The position numbers were made by a program, and so were the translations under genes. A DNA stretch of 64,000 bases. Origin: Schlegelella_A sp038318385. Its GTDB lineage: Bacteria; Pseudomonadota; Gammaproteobacteria; Burkholderiales; Burkholderiaceae_C. The stretch covers positions 1-64,000 of the forward strand of contig JBBQCD010000007.1 of the NCBI GenBank assembly GCA_038318385.1, in the 5' to 3' direction. Below the pieces are notes generated by a model. That model did not search any database, had not been told where the DNA came from, and worked only from the letters and a program-made list of their open reading frames with translations. Shown here piece by piece: positions 42,602 through 51,220 of this stretch (its first letter is position 1; each line of letters opens with the position of its first letter).

Positions 42602-43891
42602 ATGGCCGATACCACCACTCTCTTTACCAACGTCCGCATCCTCGACGGCAGCGGCGCCATGCCCTACACCGGCAGCGTGCTGGTGCAGGGCAACCGCATC
42701 CGCCAGGTCGGCCGCAGCACCGCGCCGATCGCGCCCGGCGCGGCGATGGTGATCGACGCCGCCGGCGCGACGCTGATGCCCGGCATGGTCGAGGCTCACA
42801 CGCACTTTTCCTGGAACGACTCGGCCACGCTCGCCGGCATCCAGACGATGCCGCTCGAGGAGCACGTGCTCTGGTGCGCCAAGGTCGCCAAGCGCTACCT
42901 CGAGGCCGGGTGGACGTCGTGCGTCGGCGCCGCGTGCGCCAAGCCCCGCCTGGACGTGGTGATCCGCAACGCGATCAATTCGGGGCAGATCCCCGGCCCG
43001 CGCTATCTCGCGGCGAGCCAGGAGATCACGGTTCCCGGCGGGCTCGGCGACGAGACCCTGCCGCACCTGCCGTTTCCGGAGTTCAGCTTCGGCGTCAACG
43101 TCAACTCCGCCGACGAGATGAGAAAGGCGGTGCGGATGTTCCTGAAGTACGGCGTCGACTCGATCAAGCTGAACCTTTCGGGCGACAACTTCACGCCCGA
43201 TTCCCCGGCCGACACGACCTGGATGAGCGATGCCGAGGTGGCTGCGGCGATGGACGAAGTCCGGGTGCGCGGCAAGCGCGGCACCGCCCATGCGCGCTCC
43301 GCGGCGAGCGTCAAGCAGGCGCTGCGCCACGGCATCGACGTGATCTACCACGCCAGCTTCTCCGACACCGAATCGCTCGACATGCTCGAAGCGGCGAAGG
43401 ACCGCGTCTTCGTCGCCCCCGGCATCGCCATCCTCTATGCGATGCTGCACGAGGCCGAGCCCTGGGGCATCACCAACGCCAAGGCGACGGCGATGGGCTA
43501 TCAGGTCGAGTGGGATGCGGCACTCGAGTCCCTGCGCGCGATGCACCGGCGCGGCATCCGGGTGCTGCCGGGCGGGGACTACGGTTTCGCCTTCACGCCG
43601 CATTGCCAGAACGCGCGCGACCTCGAGTTCTTCGTCAAGTACCTCGGCTTCACACCGATGGAGGCGATCCGCAGCGCCACGCTCTACGGCGGCCAGATCA
43701 TGATGCGCGGAAACGAACTCGGCCAGGTGAAGGAAGGCTTCCTCGCCGACCTGCTGCTGGTCGACGGCGATCCGCTCGCGAACCTGTCGATCCTGCGCGA
43801 TCCGAAGCGGCTGCTCGCGGTGATGAAGGACGGCGTCTTCGCCAAGGCGCCCGAGATCGCGTCGCAACGTGCCTGGGAGCGTGCTGCATGA
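42602..43891 (+). CDS. Metal-dependent amidohydrolase, second of a tandem pair
   Basis: This 429-residue paralogue of the preceding gene shares long identical stretches (PGMVEAHTHFSWND, WTSCVGAA, RLDVVIRNAIN, RYLAASQEITVPGGLGD) and the same metal-site motifs. The main differences lie in the segments at residues 195-260 and 270-310, which line the active-site mouth in this superfamily. The two may cleave related substrates or form a heteromer. The gap between them is 11 bp. The stop overlaps the livH-like start. Confidence 0.92.
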   Translation: MADTTTLFTNVRILDGSGAMPYTGSVLVQGNRIRQVGRSTAPIAPGAAMVIDAAGATLMPGMVEAHTHFSWNDSATLAGIQTMPLEEHVLWCAKVAKRYLEAGWTSCVGAACAKPRLDVVIRNAINSGQIPGPRYLAASQEITVPGGLGDETLPHLPFPEFSFGVNVNSADEMRKAVRMFLKYGVDSIKLNLSGDNFTPDSPADTTWMSDAEVAAAMDEVRVRGKRGTAHARSAASVKQALRHGIDVIYHASFSDTESLDMLEAAKDRVFVAPGIAILYAMLHEAEPWGITNAKATAMGYQVEWDAALESLRAMHRRGIRVLPGGDYGFAFTPHCQNARDLEFFVKYLGFTPMEAIRSATLYGGQIMMRGNELGQVKEGFLADLLLVDGDPLANLSILRDPKRLLAVMKDGVFAKAPEIASQRAWERAA

Positions 43892-44832
43892 CGCAACGCA
43901 GCCGTTGGCTGCCCTGGCTGCTGTGGATCGTCCCGCTGGCGCTGCTGTCGGCCTGGGCGCTGGCCGACAACGCCCGGCTCTACCTCACCACGCTGCTCAA
44001 CGGTCTGACCCTGGCCTCGCTGTACTTCCTCGTGGCCAGCGGCTTCACACTGGTCTTCGGGCTGATGCGCAATGTCAACCTCGCCCACGGTTCGCTCTAC
44101 CTGTTCGGCGCCTACGTCGGCTGGATGGCCGGCGAGGCAACCGGCTCCTGGGTGGTGGCGGTGATGGCCGGGTTTCTCGCCGCGGCCATCGTCGGCCTGC
44201 TGCTGCAGCTCCTCGTCTTTCGCCACATGCAGGGCGAGGACCTGCGCCAGACCCTGGTGACGATCGGTCTGTCGATCGTGCTGGCCGACGTGATGCTCTG
44301 GATCTGGGGCGCCGAGATCTACACCTTCGATCCGCCGGCCTGGATCTACGGCGCGACGCCGATTCCGGTGGTCGAGTTCTTCCCGACCTATCGCCTCGCC
44401 GTCTTCCTGGCGGCCGTGGCGATCGGCGTGGGCCTCTGGGGCTTTCTCAACCGCACCCGCATCGGCATGATGATCCGCGCCGGCGTCGACGACCGCGGCA
44501 TGCTGGGGGCTTCCGGCGTCAACGTCCAGCTCGTGTTCGCCGTGACCTTCGCGATCGGCGCCGGCATGGCGGGGCTCGCCGGGGTCGTCGGCGGCACCGC
44601 GCTCTCGGTCTCGCCCGGCGAAGACACCCGCTACCTGCTGGCGTCGCTCGTCGTCGTCATCGTCGGCGGCATGGGCAGCGTCGTCGGTGCGGCGATCGGT
44701 GCCTTGCTGATCGGCCTGGCCGAGCAGTTCGGCCTGGCGTATGCGCCGACCTACAGCGTCGTCTTCACGTTCGTGATCATGGTCGTCGCGCTCGCCTTCA
44801 AGCCACGCGGCATCATGGGGAAGGCCGCATGA
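43888..44832 (+). CDS. ABC transporter permease, LivH type
   Basis: This 314-residue inner-membrane permease of the branched-chain amino-acid/HAAT family has about eight helices, with LTTLLNGLTLASLYFLVASGFTLVFGLMRNVNLAHGSLYLFGAYVG, the EAA-like loop GMMIRAGVDDRGMLGASGVN and LLASLVVVIVGGMGSVVGAAIGALLIGLAEQFG. It pairs with the LivM-type protein next to it. HAAT systems import amino acids, amides and urea-like compounds, so the substrate may be the compound handled by the amidohydrolases. Confidence 0.93.
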   Translation: MTQRSRWLPWLLWIVPLALLSAWALADNARLYLTTLLNGLTLASLYFLVASGFTLVFGLMRNVNLAHGSLYLFGAYVGWMAGEATGSWVVAVMAGFLAAAIVGLLLQLLVFRHMQGEDLRQTLVTIGLSIVLADVMLWIWGAEIYTFDPPAWIYGATPIPVVEFFPTYRLAVFLAAVAIGVGLWGFLNRTRIGMMIRAGVDDRGMLGASGVNVQLVFAVTFAIGAGMAGLAGVVGGTALSVSPGEDTRYLLASLVVVIVGGMGSVVGAAIGALLIGLAEQFGLAYAPTYSVVFTFVIMVVALAFKPRGIMGKAA

Positions 44833-45971
44833 GCGCCGCGAAGTGGCGGCGCGCGATGAACACCGGCATCGTCGACCTGCCCGAGGTCGCGGCGCAACGT
44901 CCGGCTTCGGTCGGGGCGATGCGTCCCCCGACGGCAGCGTCGTCGCCCGCCGCGCCCGGCTTCTGGCGCTCCGCGCTGCGCGCCGTTCGAGCGCACCATG
45001 TCGTCGTCGGGGTGGCTGTCCTGGTCTATCCCTTCGTCGCCACGCCGTTCTTCACCTTCCAGATCGGCGCGCAATCGCTCGCCCTCGGTCTCATCGCCCT
45101 GTCCCTGACCTTCCTCGGCGGCTACGGCGGCATGGTTTCGCTCGCGCAGATGACGGTCGCGGGTCTGGCGGGCTATCTGGTCGCCATCTTCGGCAGCAGC
45201 AGCGTGGCGGCCATCAGCCTGGGCTGGCCCTGGTGGCTGGCGGTGTCGTTCGCGATCGTCCTGGCGACCGTCTTCTCGACACTCGTGGGCTGGCTGTCGG
45301 TGCGCACCGAGGGCATCTACACCATCATGATCACCTTGGCGATCGGCGTGGCCTTCTTCTATCTCGCCCAGCAGAACTACACCGTCTTCAACGGCCACGG
45401 CGGGTTCAGCCAGGTCGTCGCGCCGACCATCGGCGGCATCGACCTGCGCCAGCCGGTGCCGTTCTACTTCCTCGCGCTCGCCTGCGCCATGGGTGGCTAC
45501 TTCTTCGTCGCCTACATCGTCCGCGCGCCCTTCGGCATCGCCCTGCAGGGCGTGCGCGACAACCCTCGGCGCATGAACGCGCTCGGCTACGCGGTAACCG
45601 CGCATCGTGTCGCCGCCTACGCCGTGGCCGGGCTGCTGGCAGCCGTCGGCGGCGTGCTGATGGTCTGGTACAACGCCCGCGTCTCGCCGGGCTCGATGAA
45701 CACCGGCGCGATGATCAACATCCTCATCATCGCCGTCCTCGGCGGGATGAAGCGACCGATCGGCGCGTTCATCGGTGCCATCGTCTTCGTGCTGCTGCAG
45801 AACTTCGCCATCGACCTCGTCGATCGCGAGCGCTTCAACCTGGTGATCGGCGGGGTGTTCCTCGCGATCGTGCTGTTTTCCCCCGACGGCCTGCTCGGAC
45901 TCTGGGCGAGGCTTCGTTCTCGACTGGGTTCCGGACGGAGCCCCCATTCCAACCAAAGGAGACTGCAGTGA
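44829..45971 (+). CDS. ABC transporter permease, LivM type
   Basis: This 380-residue second permease subunit starts with a 45-residue polar extension, then helices beginning HHVVVGVAVLVYPFVATPFFTF. The LivM landmarks LTFLGGYGGMVSLAQMTVAGLAGYL and GIALQGVRDNPRRMNALGY (cytoplasmic coupling loop) are present. It overlaps the LivH-type stop by four bases and its own stop overlaps the GTG start of the substrate-binding protein. Confidence 0.93.
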   Translation: MSAAKWRRAMNTGIVDLPEVAAQRPASVGAMRPPTAASSPAAPGFWRSALRAVRAHHVVVGVAVLVYPFVATPFFTFQIGAQSLALGLIALSLTFLGGYGGMVSLAQMTVAGLAGYLVAIFGSSSVAAISLGWPWWLAVSFAIVLATVFSTLVGWLSVRTEGIYTIMITLAIGVAFFYLAQQNYTVFNGHGGFSQVVAPTIGGIDLRQPVPFYFLALACAMGGYFFVAYIVRAPFGIALQGVRDNPRRMNALGYAVTAHRVAAYAVAGLLAAVGGVLMVWYNARVSPGSMNTGAMINILIIAVLGGMKRPIGAFIGAIVFVLLQNFAIDLVDRERFNLVIGGVFLAIVLFSPDGLLGLWARLRSRLGSGRSPHSNQRRLQ

Positions 45972-47221
45972 GTGTCACGAAGAGGTATCTGGTGCGGTCG
46001 GCCGTCGGCATTTCCGCCGCGGTCGCGTTGTACGGCTCGGCCTGGTCACAGGAGACGCTGAAGATCGGTCTGCTGGCCACCCTGGAAGGGCCGTTCGCGG
46101 CGCCCGGCCAGGACGGCATGCGCGGCGCCGATCTGGCGCTCAAGCAGCACAACGGCATGGCCGGCGGCAAGAAGATCGAGTTCGTCAAGGTGTCGTCGGA
46201 TGCGAGTCCCGACAAGGCCGTCAACGCCACCCGCAAGGCGGTCGAGCAGGACAAGGTGCCGATCATGATCGGACCGCTGTCCGGCGACGAGGGCATCGCG
46301 GTGAAGAACTACGCCAAGACGCAACCCAACGTCACGTTCGTCAACGGCTCTTCCGGCGCCCAGGCGGCCACGCTCAGCGACCCGTCGCCGAACTTCTTCC
46401 GCTTCAACACCGAGGGTGCGCAGTGGATGGTCGGGCTGGGCGAGCACGCGCTTGCCAAGGGCTACAAGAAGATGTTCCTCGTCGCCGAGGACTACGGCTT
46501 CCCGTATTCGCAGGTCCAGGGCTTCATGGCCAGCTACTGCGCCAAGGGCGGCAAGGTCGTCGACAAGGCCTGGGTGCCGCTGGGCACGAAGGACTACTCC
46601 TCGGTGATCGCGCGCATCCCGAAGGACATCGACGCGGTGCTGGTCGTGCTCGGCGGGTCCGACGCCGTCAACTTCCTGACGCAGTACGAGCAGGCCGGCG
46701 GCAACAAGCCGATGGTCGGTGGTTCGATCACGGTCGACCAGACGGTCCTGAACTTCAAGGGCAAGCGCCGAGAGTCTCTCCTCGGGACGGCGTCGGCCGG
46801 ACCGATGGCCGATTCGATCGACACACCGGAGTGGAAGAAGTTCGTCTCCGACTACAAGGCGGCGTTCAAGGACGGCTTCCCGAGCCCCTCGCTCTTCGCT
46901 TACCTGTACTACATCAACACCAAGGCGGTCCTCGACGCGCTCGATGTGGTCAAGGGTGACCTGTCGGGCGGCGAGAAGAAGTTCCGCGACGCGCTGCAGA
47001 AGACGAGCTTCGCCGGGCCGGCCGGTGTCGTGAAGATCGACGACAACCGCAACGGCGTCGGCACGACCTACATCACCGAGGTCACGAAGGCCGCCGACGG
47101 CTCGTTCTACAACAAGGTCGTCAAGACCGTCCCGAACATCAGCCAGACGCTGGGGCTGTCGAAGGCCGAGTTCGACAAGATGGGCCTGGGTTCGCGCGAC
47201 GTTCCCGACTGCCGCAAGTAG
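45968..47221 (+). CDS. ABC transporter substrate-binding protein (HAAT family)
   Basis: This 417-residue periplasmic binding protein has a signal peptide (MSVTKRYLVRSAVGISAAVALYGSAWS, cleavage likely before QETLK). The type I fold follows with LKIGLLATLEGPFAAPGQDGMRGADLALKQHN. The ligand pocket includes PLSGDEGIAV and VAEDYGFPYSQVQGF. It starts at GTG 45968, overlapping the permease stop. The pocket differs from LivJ, so a substrate other than Leu/Ile/Val is likely. Confidence 0.92.
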   Translation: MSVTKRYLVRSAVGISAAVALYGSAWSQETLKIGLLATLEGPFAAPGQDGMRGADLALKQHNGMAGGKKIEFVKVSSDASPDKAVNATRKAVEQDKVPIMIGPLSGDEGIAVKNYAKTQPNVTFVNGSSGAQAATLSDPSPNFFRFNTEGAQWMVGLGEHALAKGYKKMFLVAEDYGFPYSQVQGFMASYCAKGGKVVDKAWVPLGTKDYSSVIARIPKDIDAVLVVLGGSDAVNFLTQYEQAGGNKPMVGGSITVDQTVLNFKGKRRESLLGTASAGPMADSIDTPEWKKFVSDYKAAFKDGFPSPSLFAYLYYINTKAVLDALDVVKGDLSGGEKKFRDALQKTSFAGPAGVVKIDDNRNGVGTTYITEVTKAADGSFYNKVVKTVPNISQTLGLSKAEFDKMGLGSRDVPDCRK

Positions 47222-47231
47222 GACGGCGGCC

Positions 47232-48062
47232 GTGGCATCGATCACCGCTCTGCGCAGGTCCGGCCCGGTGGCCGGTGCGGCGCCGCGCGCGTCGATCGGT
47301 GCCGCGCAGCCGCTGGTCTCGGGTGACGCCCTCGTGCTCGAGGGCGTCACCCGGGCCTTCGGCGCCCTGAAGGCGATCGACGATGTCTCCTTCAGCGTCG
47401 CCGCCGGCGAGCGCCGCGCGGTTCTCGGCGCCAACGGCGCCGGCAAGACCACTCTCTTCAACGCGGTCACCGGCGACTTTCCGCCGACGGCCGGCCGCGT
47501 CGTCTTCTTCGGCGAGGACGTGACCGCGATGGCGCCGCACGAGCGCATCCGCCGCGGCCTGCGCCGCACCTACCAGTCCTCGCTGCTGTTTCGCGACCTC
47601 AGCGTGCGCGACAACCTCTTCCTCGCGGTACGCGGCGTCGGCGCCGGTCGCTTCAGCATGCGTCGGGCGGGCGCGCGCCACACCTCGACCGCGGCGACCG
47701 ACGACCTGCTCGACCGCGTGCGCCTGGCACACATCGCCGACGCCAGCGTCGGCAGCCTGTCGCACGGCCAGCAGCGCCAGCTCGAGATCGGCATGGCTCT
47801 GGCCGGGGCGCCCCGGCTGATCCTCTTCGACGAACCCGCGGCCGGGCTTTCTCCTGGCGAGCGCCGCGAGCTCGTCGCGCTGCTCGGCGCGTTCCCGCCG
47901 CACATGGGCTTCGTGCTGATCGAACACGATCTCGACATCGCGCTGCGGGTCTCCGAGCGCGTGACCATCATGCACAACGGCCGCGTGCTCAAGCATGGCA
48001 CGCCGAGCGAGATCGAGAACGACGCCGAGGTCCAGGCGATCTACATGGGAGGCAAGCACTGA
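47232..48062 (+). CDS. ABC transporter ATP-binding protein, LivG type
   Basis: This 276-residue ATPase has Walker A GANGAGKTTLFNAVTG, the Q-loop region, signature LSHGQQRQLEIGMALAG (LSHGQ instead of LSGGQ) and Walker B RLILFDEPAAGLSPGE with the H-loop LIEHDLDI. A 30-residue N-terminal extension precedes the fold. The start is GTG at 47232 and the stop overlaps the next ATPase start. Confidence 0.92.
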   Translation: MASITALRRSGPVAGAAPRASIGAAQPLVSGDALVLEGVTRAFGALKAIDDVSFSVAAGERRAVLGANGAGKTTLFNAVTGDFPPTAGRVVFFGEDVTAMAPHERIRRGLRRTYQSSLLFRDLSVRDNLFLAVRGVGAGRFSMRRAGARHTSTAATDDLLDRVRLAHIADASVGSLSHGQQRQLEIGMALAGAPRLILFDEPAAGLSPGERRELVALLGAFPPHMGFVLIEHDLDIALRVSERVTIMHNGRVLKHGTPSEIENDAEVQAIYMGGKH

Positions 48063-50335
48063 TGGCCTGGTTCTCCCGCACCCCCTACCGCAAGGCGAGC
48101 GGCCCCTTGCTGGTCGTCGACTCCCTCGACGTGCACTACGGACGCGCCCATGCGCTGCAGGGGGTGACGTTCACCCTCGAGCGCTGCGTGACGGCGATCG
48201 TCGGCCGCAACGGCATGGGCAAGACGACGCTGTGCAACGCCGTCACCGGCCTGGTCCGGGGCAGCGGCAGCGTGCGCCTCGCCGGCGAGGAGATCCTCGG
48301 CCTGCCGCCGAACGAGATCACGCGCAAGGGCATCGCCTACGTGCCCCAGGGCCGTCGCGTCTGGCCGTCGCTGAGCGTCGACGAGACCCTGCGACTCGTC
48401 GCCAGCCACCGGCGCGAGGTCGAGCGCGTCTACACAATGTTTCCGCGCCTGGCCGAGCGCAAGGGCAATGGCGGCGCGCAACTGTCCGGCGGCGAGCAGC
48501 AGATGCTCGCGATCGGCCGTGCGCTGCTGCTCGAGCCGCGCCTGCTGGTGATGGACGAGCCGACGGAGGGCCTGGCGCCGGTCATCGTCGAGCAGGTGGT
48601 GGAGGCGCTGCGCCAGCTGACCAGCGGCGACGACGAGATCGCCGTCCTGTTGATCGAGCAGAACCTCGGCGTGGCCATCGACGTCGCCGATCGCATCGGC
48701 GTGATGGTCAACGGTCGCATCGCCCGCGAGATGCTCGCCGGCGAACTCGCTGCCGATCGCGGCCTTCAGGAGCGCCTGCTCGGCGTGCGCTCGGGCGGCG
48801 CCGATGACGACGACAGCGATGGCCAAGGCGACGGCGCCGAGGCCGCGAGGGTGGCGCCTGCAGCACCGCTGCAGGTGCTGACGGTGCGCCGCTCGCACGC
48901 CGAAGGACCCTCTTGGTGGAGCGATCCGGCGCCGGGAAGCGTCCGCGGCTACACGCGCTGGAACAGCGGCGGCGCCGACGGACCGGTCGCCGACATCGCA
49001 CGCGGGCCGGCACCTCCCGCCTCGCCTGCCTCTGCGGCGGGCACCGGCTCCGACGGTCGGAGCGGCGCGCCGCGTCCGGCGCAGGTTTTCGAGTTCCCCG
49101 TGGCCGCGAGCAGCCGCCGCGCGGCCTATGTCGCCGGGACTTTCGACACCAAGGGGCGCGAGCTCATCTTCATTCGCCAGTGCCTCGAAAAGCGGGGACT
49201 GCGCGTCGTCACGGTCGACCTGTCGACATCCGGACGGCCGTCGACAGCGAGCGTGCATCCACGCGAAGTGGCACGCCACCACCCGGACGGCGAGGCCGCG
49301 GTCTTCACCGGCGACCGCGGTAACGCGGTGGCAGCGATGGCGTTCGCCTTCGAGCACTTCGTGCGCACGCGCCGCGACCTCGGCGGGATCATCTCCGCCG
49401 GCGGTTCCGGGGGAACGACGCTGGCGACGCAGGCGATGCGCGCGCTGCCGGTCGGGCTGCCGAAGGTGATGGTCTCGACGATGGCCTCGGGCGACACCCG
49501 TCCCTATGTCGGTCCGAGCGACATCTGCATGATGTACTCAGTCACCGATGTGCAGGGCATCAACCGCATCAGCGAACAGGTCCTGGCCAATGCCGCGCAC
49601 GCGCTCGCCGGCATGATCGCCCACCCGCCGCAGCCATCGACCGACACCAAGCCCGCGCTCGGCCTGACGATGTTCGGCGTCACCACGCCGTGCGTGCAGG
49701 CGGTGACGAAGCGCCTGGGCGAGGAGTACGACTGCCTGGTCTTCCACGCCACCGGCGTCGGCGGGCAATCGATGGAAAAGCTCGCCGACTCCGGACTGCT
49801 GGTGGGCGTGATCGATGTCTCGACGACGGAGATCGCCGACGAGATAGCCGGGGGATCGCTCTCTGCCGGGCCGACCCGGCTCGACGTTTTCGCCCGCCAT
49901 CCTTTGCCCTACGTCGGCTCCTGCGGGGCCCTCGACATGGTCAATTTCGGCGCCTGGGAGAGCGTGCCGGAGCGCTTTCGCGGTCGTCGGCTCTACCGCC
50001 ACAACCCGACGGTCACGCTGATGCGCACGACCGTCGAGGAATGCCGTGCGATCGGCGAATTCATCGCCGCCAAGCTCAACGCGATGCAGGGGCCGGTGCG
50101 CTTCCTGATGCCCGAAGGCGGCGTGTCGGCGATCGACGCCCCGGGCCAGCCCTTCCACGATCCGGATGCCGACCGCGCGCTCTTCCAGGCGATCGAGGAC
50201 AACTTCCGGCCTTCCACGCGGCACAAGCTGCTGCGCCTGCCGCTGCACATCAACGACGAAGCCTTCGCCGAAGCGCTGATCGCCGCCTGGCGCGAGGTCT
50301 CGGTCGGGACCACGCCGGCACGGGCGACGCGCTGA
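48062..50335 (+). CDS. Fusion of LivF-type ATPase with a Tm-1-like/UPF0261 domain
   Basis: This 757-residue protein joins two proteins normally made separately. Residues 1-243 are a LivF-type ATPase with Walker A GRNGMGKTT (48-56), signature LSGGEQQ (141-147) and Walker B LLVMDEP (161-167). Residues 244-353 are a low-complexity linker with a short aromatic patch (SWWSDPAPGSVRGYTRW). Residues 354-757 are a Tm-1-like ATP-binding (UPF0261) domain, beginning AAYVAGTFDTKGRELIFI, with SAGGSGGTTLATQAM, FGVTTPCVQAV, PYVGSCGALDMVNFG and a C-terminal HPDADRALF-like segment. UPF0261 proteins are commonly encoded beside the PEP-hydrolase family, as here. The frame is continuous, with no sign of a missed stop. 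Function of the fused domain is unknown. Confidence 0.9.
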   Translation: MAWFSRTPYRKASGPLLVVDSLDVHYGRAHALQGVTFTLERCVTAIVGRNGMGKTTLCNAVTGLVRGSGSVRLAGEEILGLPPNEITRKGIAYVPQGRRVWPSLSVDETLRLVASHRREVERVYTMFPRLAERKGNGGAQLSGGEQQMLAIGRALLLEPRLLVMDEPTEGLAPVIVEQVVEALRQLTSGDDEIAVLLIEQNLGVAIDVADRIGVMVNGRIAREMLAGELAADRGLQERLLGVRSGGADDDDSDGQGDGAEAARVAPAAPLQVLTVRRSHAEGPSWWSDPAPGSVRGYTRWNSGGADGPVADIARGPAPPASPASAAGTGSDGRSGAPRPAQVFEFPVAASSRRAAYVAGTFDTKGRELIFIRQCLEKRGLRVVTVDLSTSGRPSTASVHPREVARHHPDGEAAVFTGDRGNAVAAMAFAFEHFVRTRRDLGGIISAGGSGGTTLATQAMRALPVGLPKVMVSTMASGDTRPYVGPSDICMMYSVTDVQGINRISEQVLANAAHALAGMIAHPPQPSTDTKPALGLTMFGVTTPCVQAVTKRLGEEYDCLVFHATGVGGQSMEKLADSGLLVGVIDVSTTEIADEIAGGSLSAGPTRLDVFARHPLPYVGSCGALDMVNFGAWESVPERFRGRRLYRHNPTVTLMRTTVEECRAIGEFIAAKLNAMQGPVRFLMPEGGVSAIDAPGQPFHDPDADRALFQAIEDNFRPSTRHKLLRLPLHINDEAFAEALIAAWREVSVGTTPARATR

Positions 50336-50352
50336 GACCGGAAGCACCCACC

Positions 50353-51183
50353 ATGCCACGCATCGCCCGCCAGCAGATCCTTGACACCTTCCGCGCCAAG
50401 ATCGCGCGTCGTGAACCCATCGTCGGCGGCGGCGCCGGCACGGGGCTTTCGGCCAAGTGCGAGGAGGCCGGCGGCATCGACCTCATCGTCATCTACAACT
50501 CCGGGCGCTACCGCATGGCCGGGCGCGGCTCGCTCGCCGGCCTGCTGGCCTACGGCAACGCCAACGAGATCGTCTGCGAGATGGCGCATGAAGTGCTGCC
50601 GGTGGTCGTGAAGACGCCGGTGCTCGCCGGCGTCAACGGCACCGACCCGTTCATGATCGCCGACGAGTTCCTGCAACGTCTGATCCGGCTGGGCTTCTCG
50701 GGCATCCAGAACTTCCCGACGGTCGGCCTGATCGACGGCACCTTCCGCGCCAATCTCGAGGAGACCGGAATGGGCTACGGCCTGGAGGTCTCGATGATCG
50801 AGCGCGCGCGGGCGCTGGAACTGCTGACCACCCCGTATGTCTTCAGCGCCGAGAACGCGCGCGACATGGCGCGGGCTGGCGCCGACATCGTCGTCTGCCA
50901 CATGGGCCTCACCACCGGCGGCGCGATCGGCGCCGGCACCGCGCTCAAGCTCGCCGATTGCGTCGCGCCGATCCGAGAGTGGGCCGCGGCGGCGCTGGCG
51001 GTGAACCCGAGGATCATGGTGCTGTGCCACGGCGGGCCCATTGCGACGCCCAAGGACGCCGCCTGGATTCTCGGCCAGTGCCCGGAGTGCCATGGCTTCT
51101 ACGGCGCGAGCTCGATGGAACGGCTCCCGACCGAAGAGGCCCTCACAGCCACCACCCGACGCTTCATGCAGATCATGCGATGA
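50353..51183 (+). CDS. Phosphoenolpyruvate hydrolase-family TIM-barrel protein
   Basis: This 276-residue protein matches the PEP-hydrolase-like/TIM-barrel signal-transduction family (PF09370). It shows PIVGGGAGTGLSAKCEEAGGIDLIVIYNSGRYRMAG, GVNGTDPF, GFSGIQNFPTVGLIDGTFR, and a C-terminal GFYGASSMERLPTE. Members pair with UPF0261 domains, often in one operon. The family name comes from structure and domain searches; the real reaction is not established. It follows the fused ATPase by 17 bp. Confidence 0.9.
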   Translation: MPRIARQQILDTFRAKIARREPIVGGGAGTGLSAKCEEAGGIDLIVIYNSGRYRMAGRGSLAGLLAYGNANEIVCEMAHEVLPVVVKTPVLAGVNGTDPFMIADEFLQRLIRLGFSGIQNFPTVGLIDGTFRANLEETGMGYGLEVSMIERARALELLTTPYVFSAENARDMARAGADIVVCHMGLTTGGAIGAGTALKLADCVAPIREWAAAALAVNPRIMVLCHGGPIATPKDAAWILGQCPECHGFYGASSMERLPTEEALTATTRRFMQIMR

Positions 51184-51220
51184 GGCGCCTCCGAATCGCA
51201 TCCCCTTCCAGGAGACTCCC

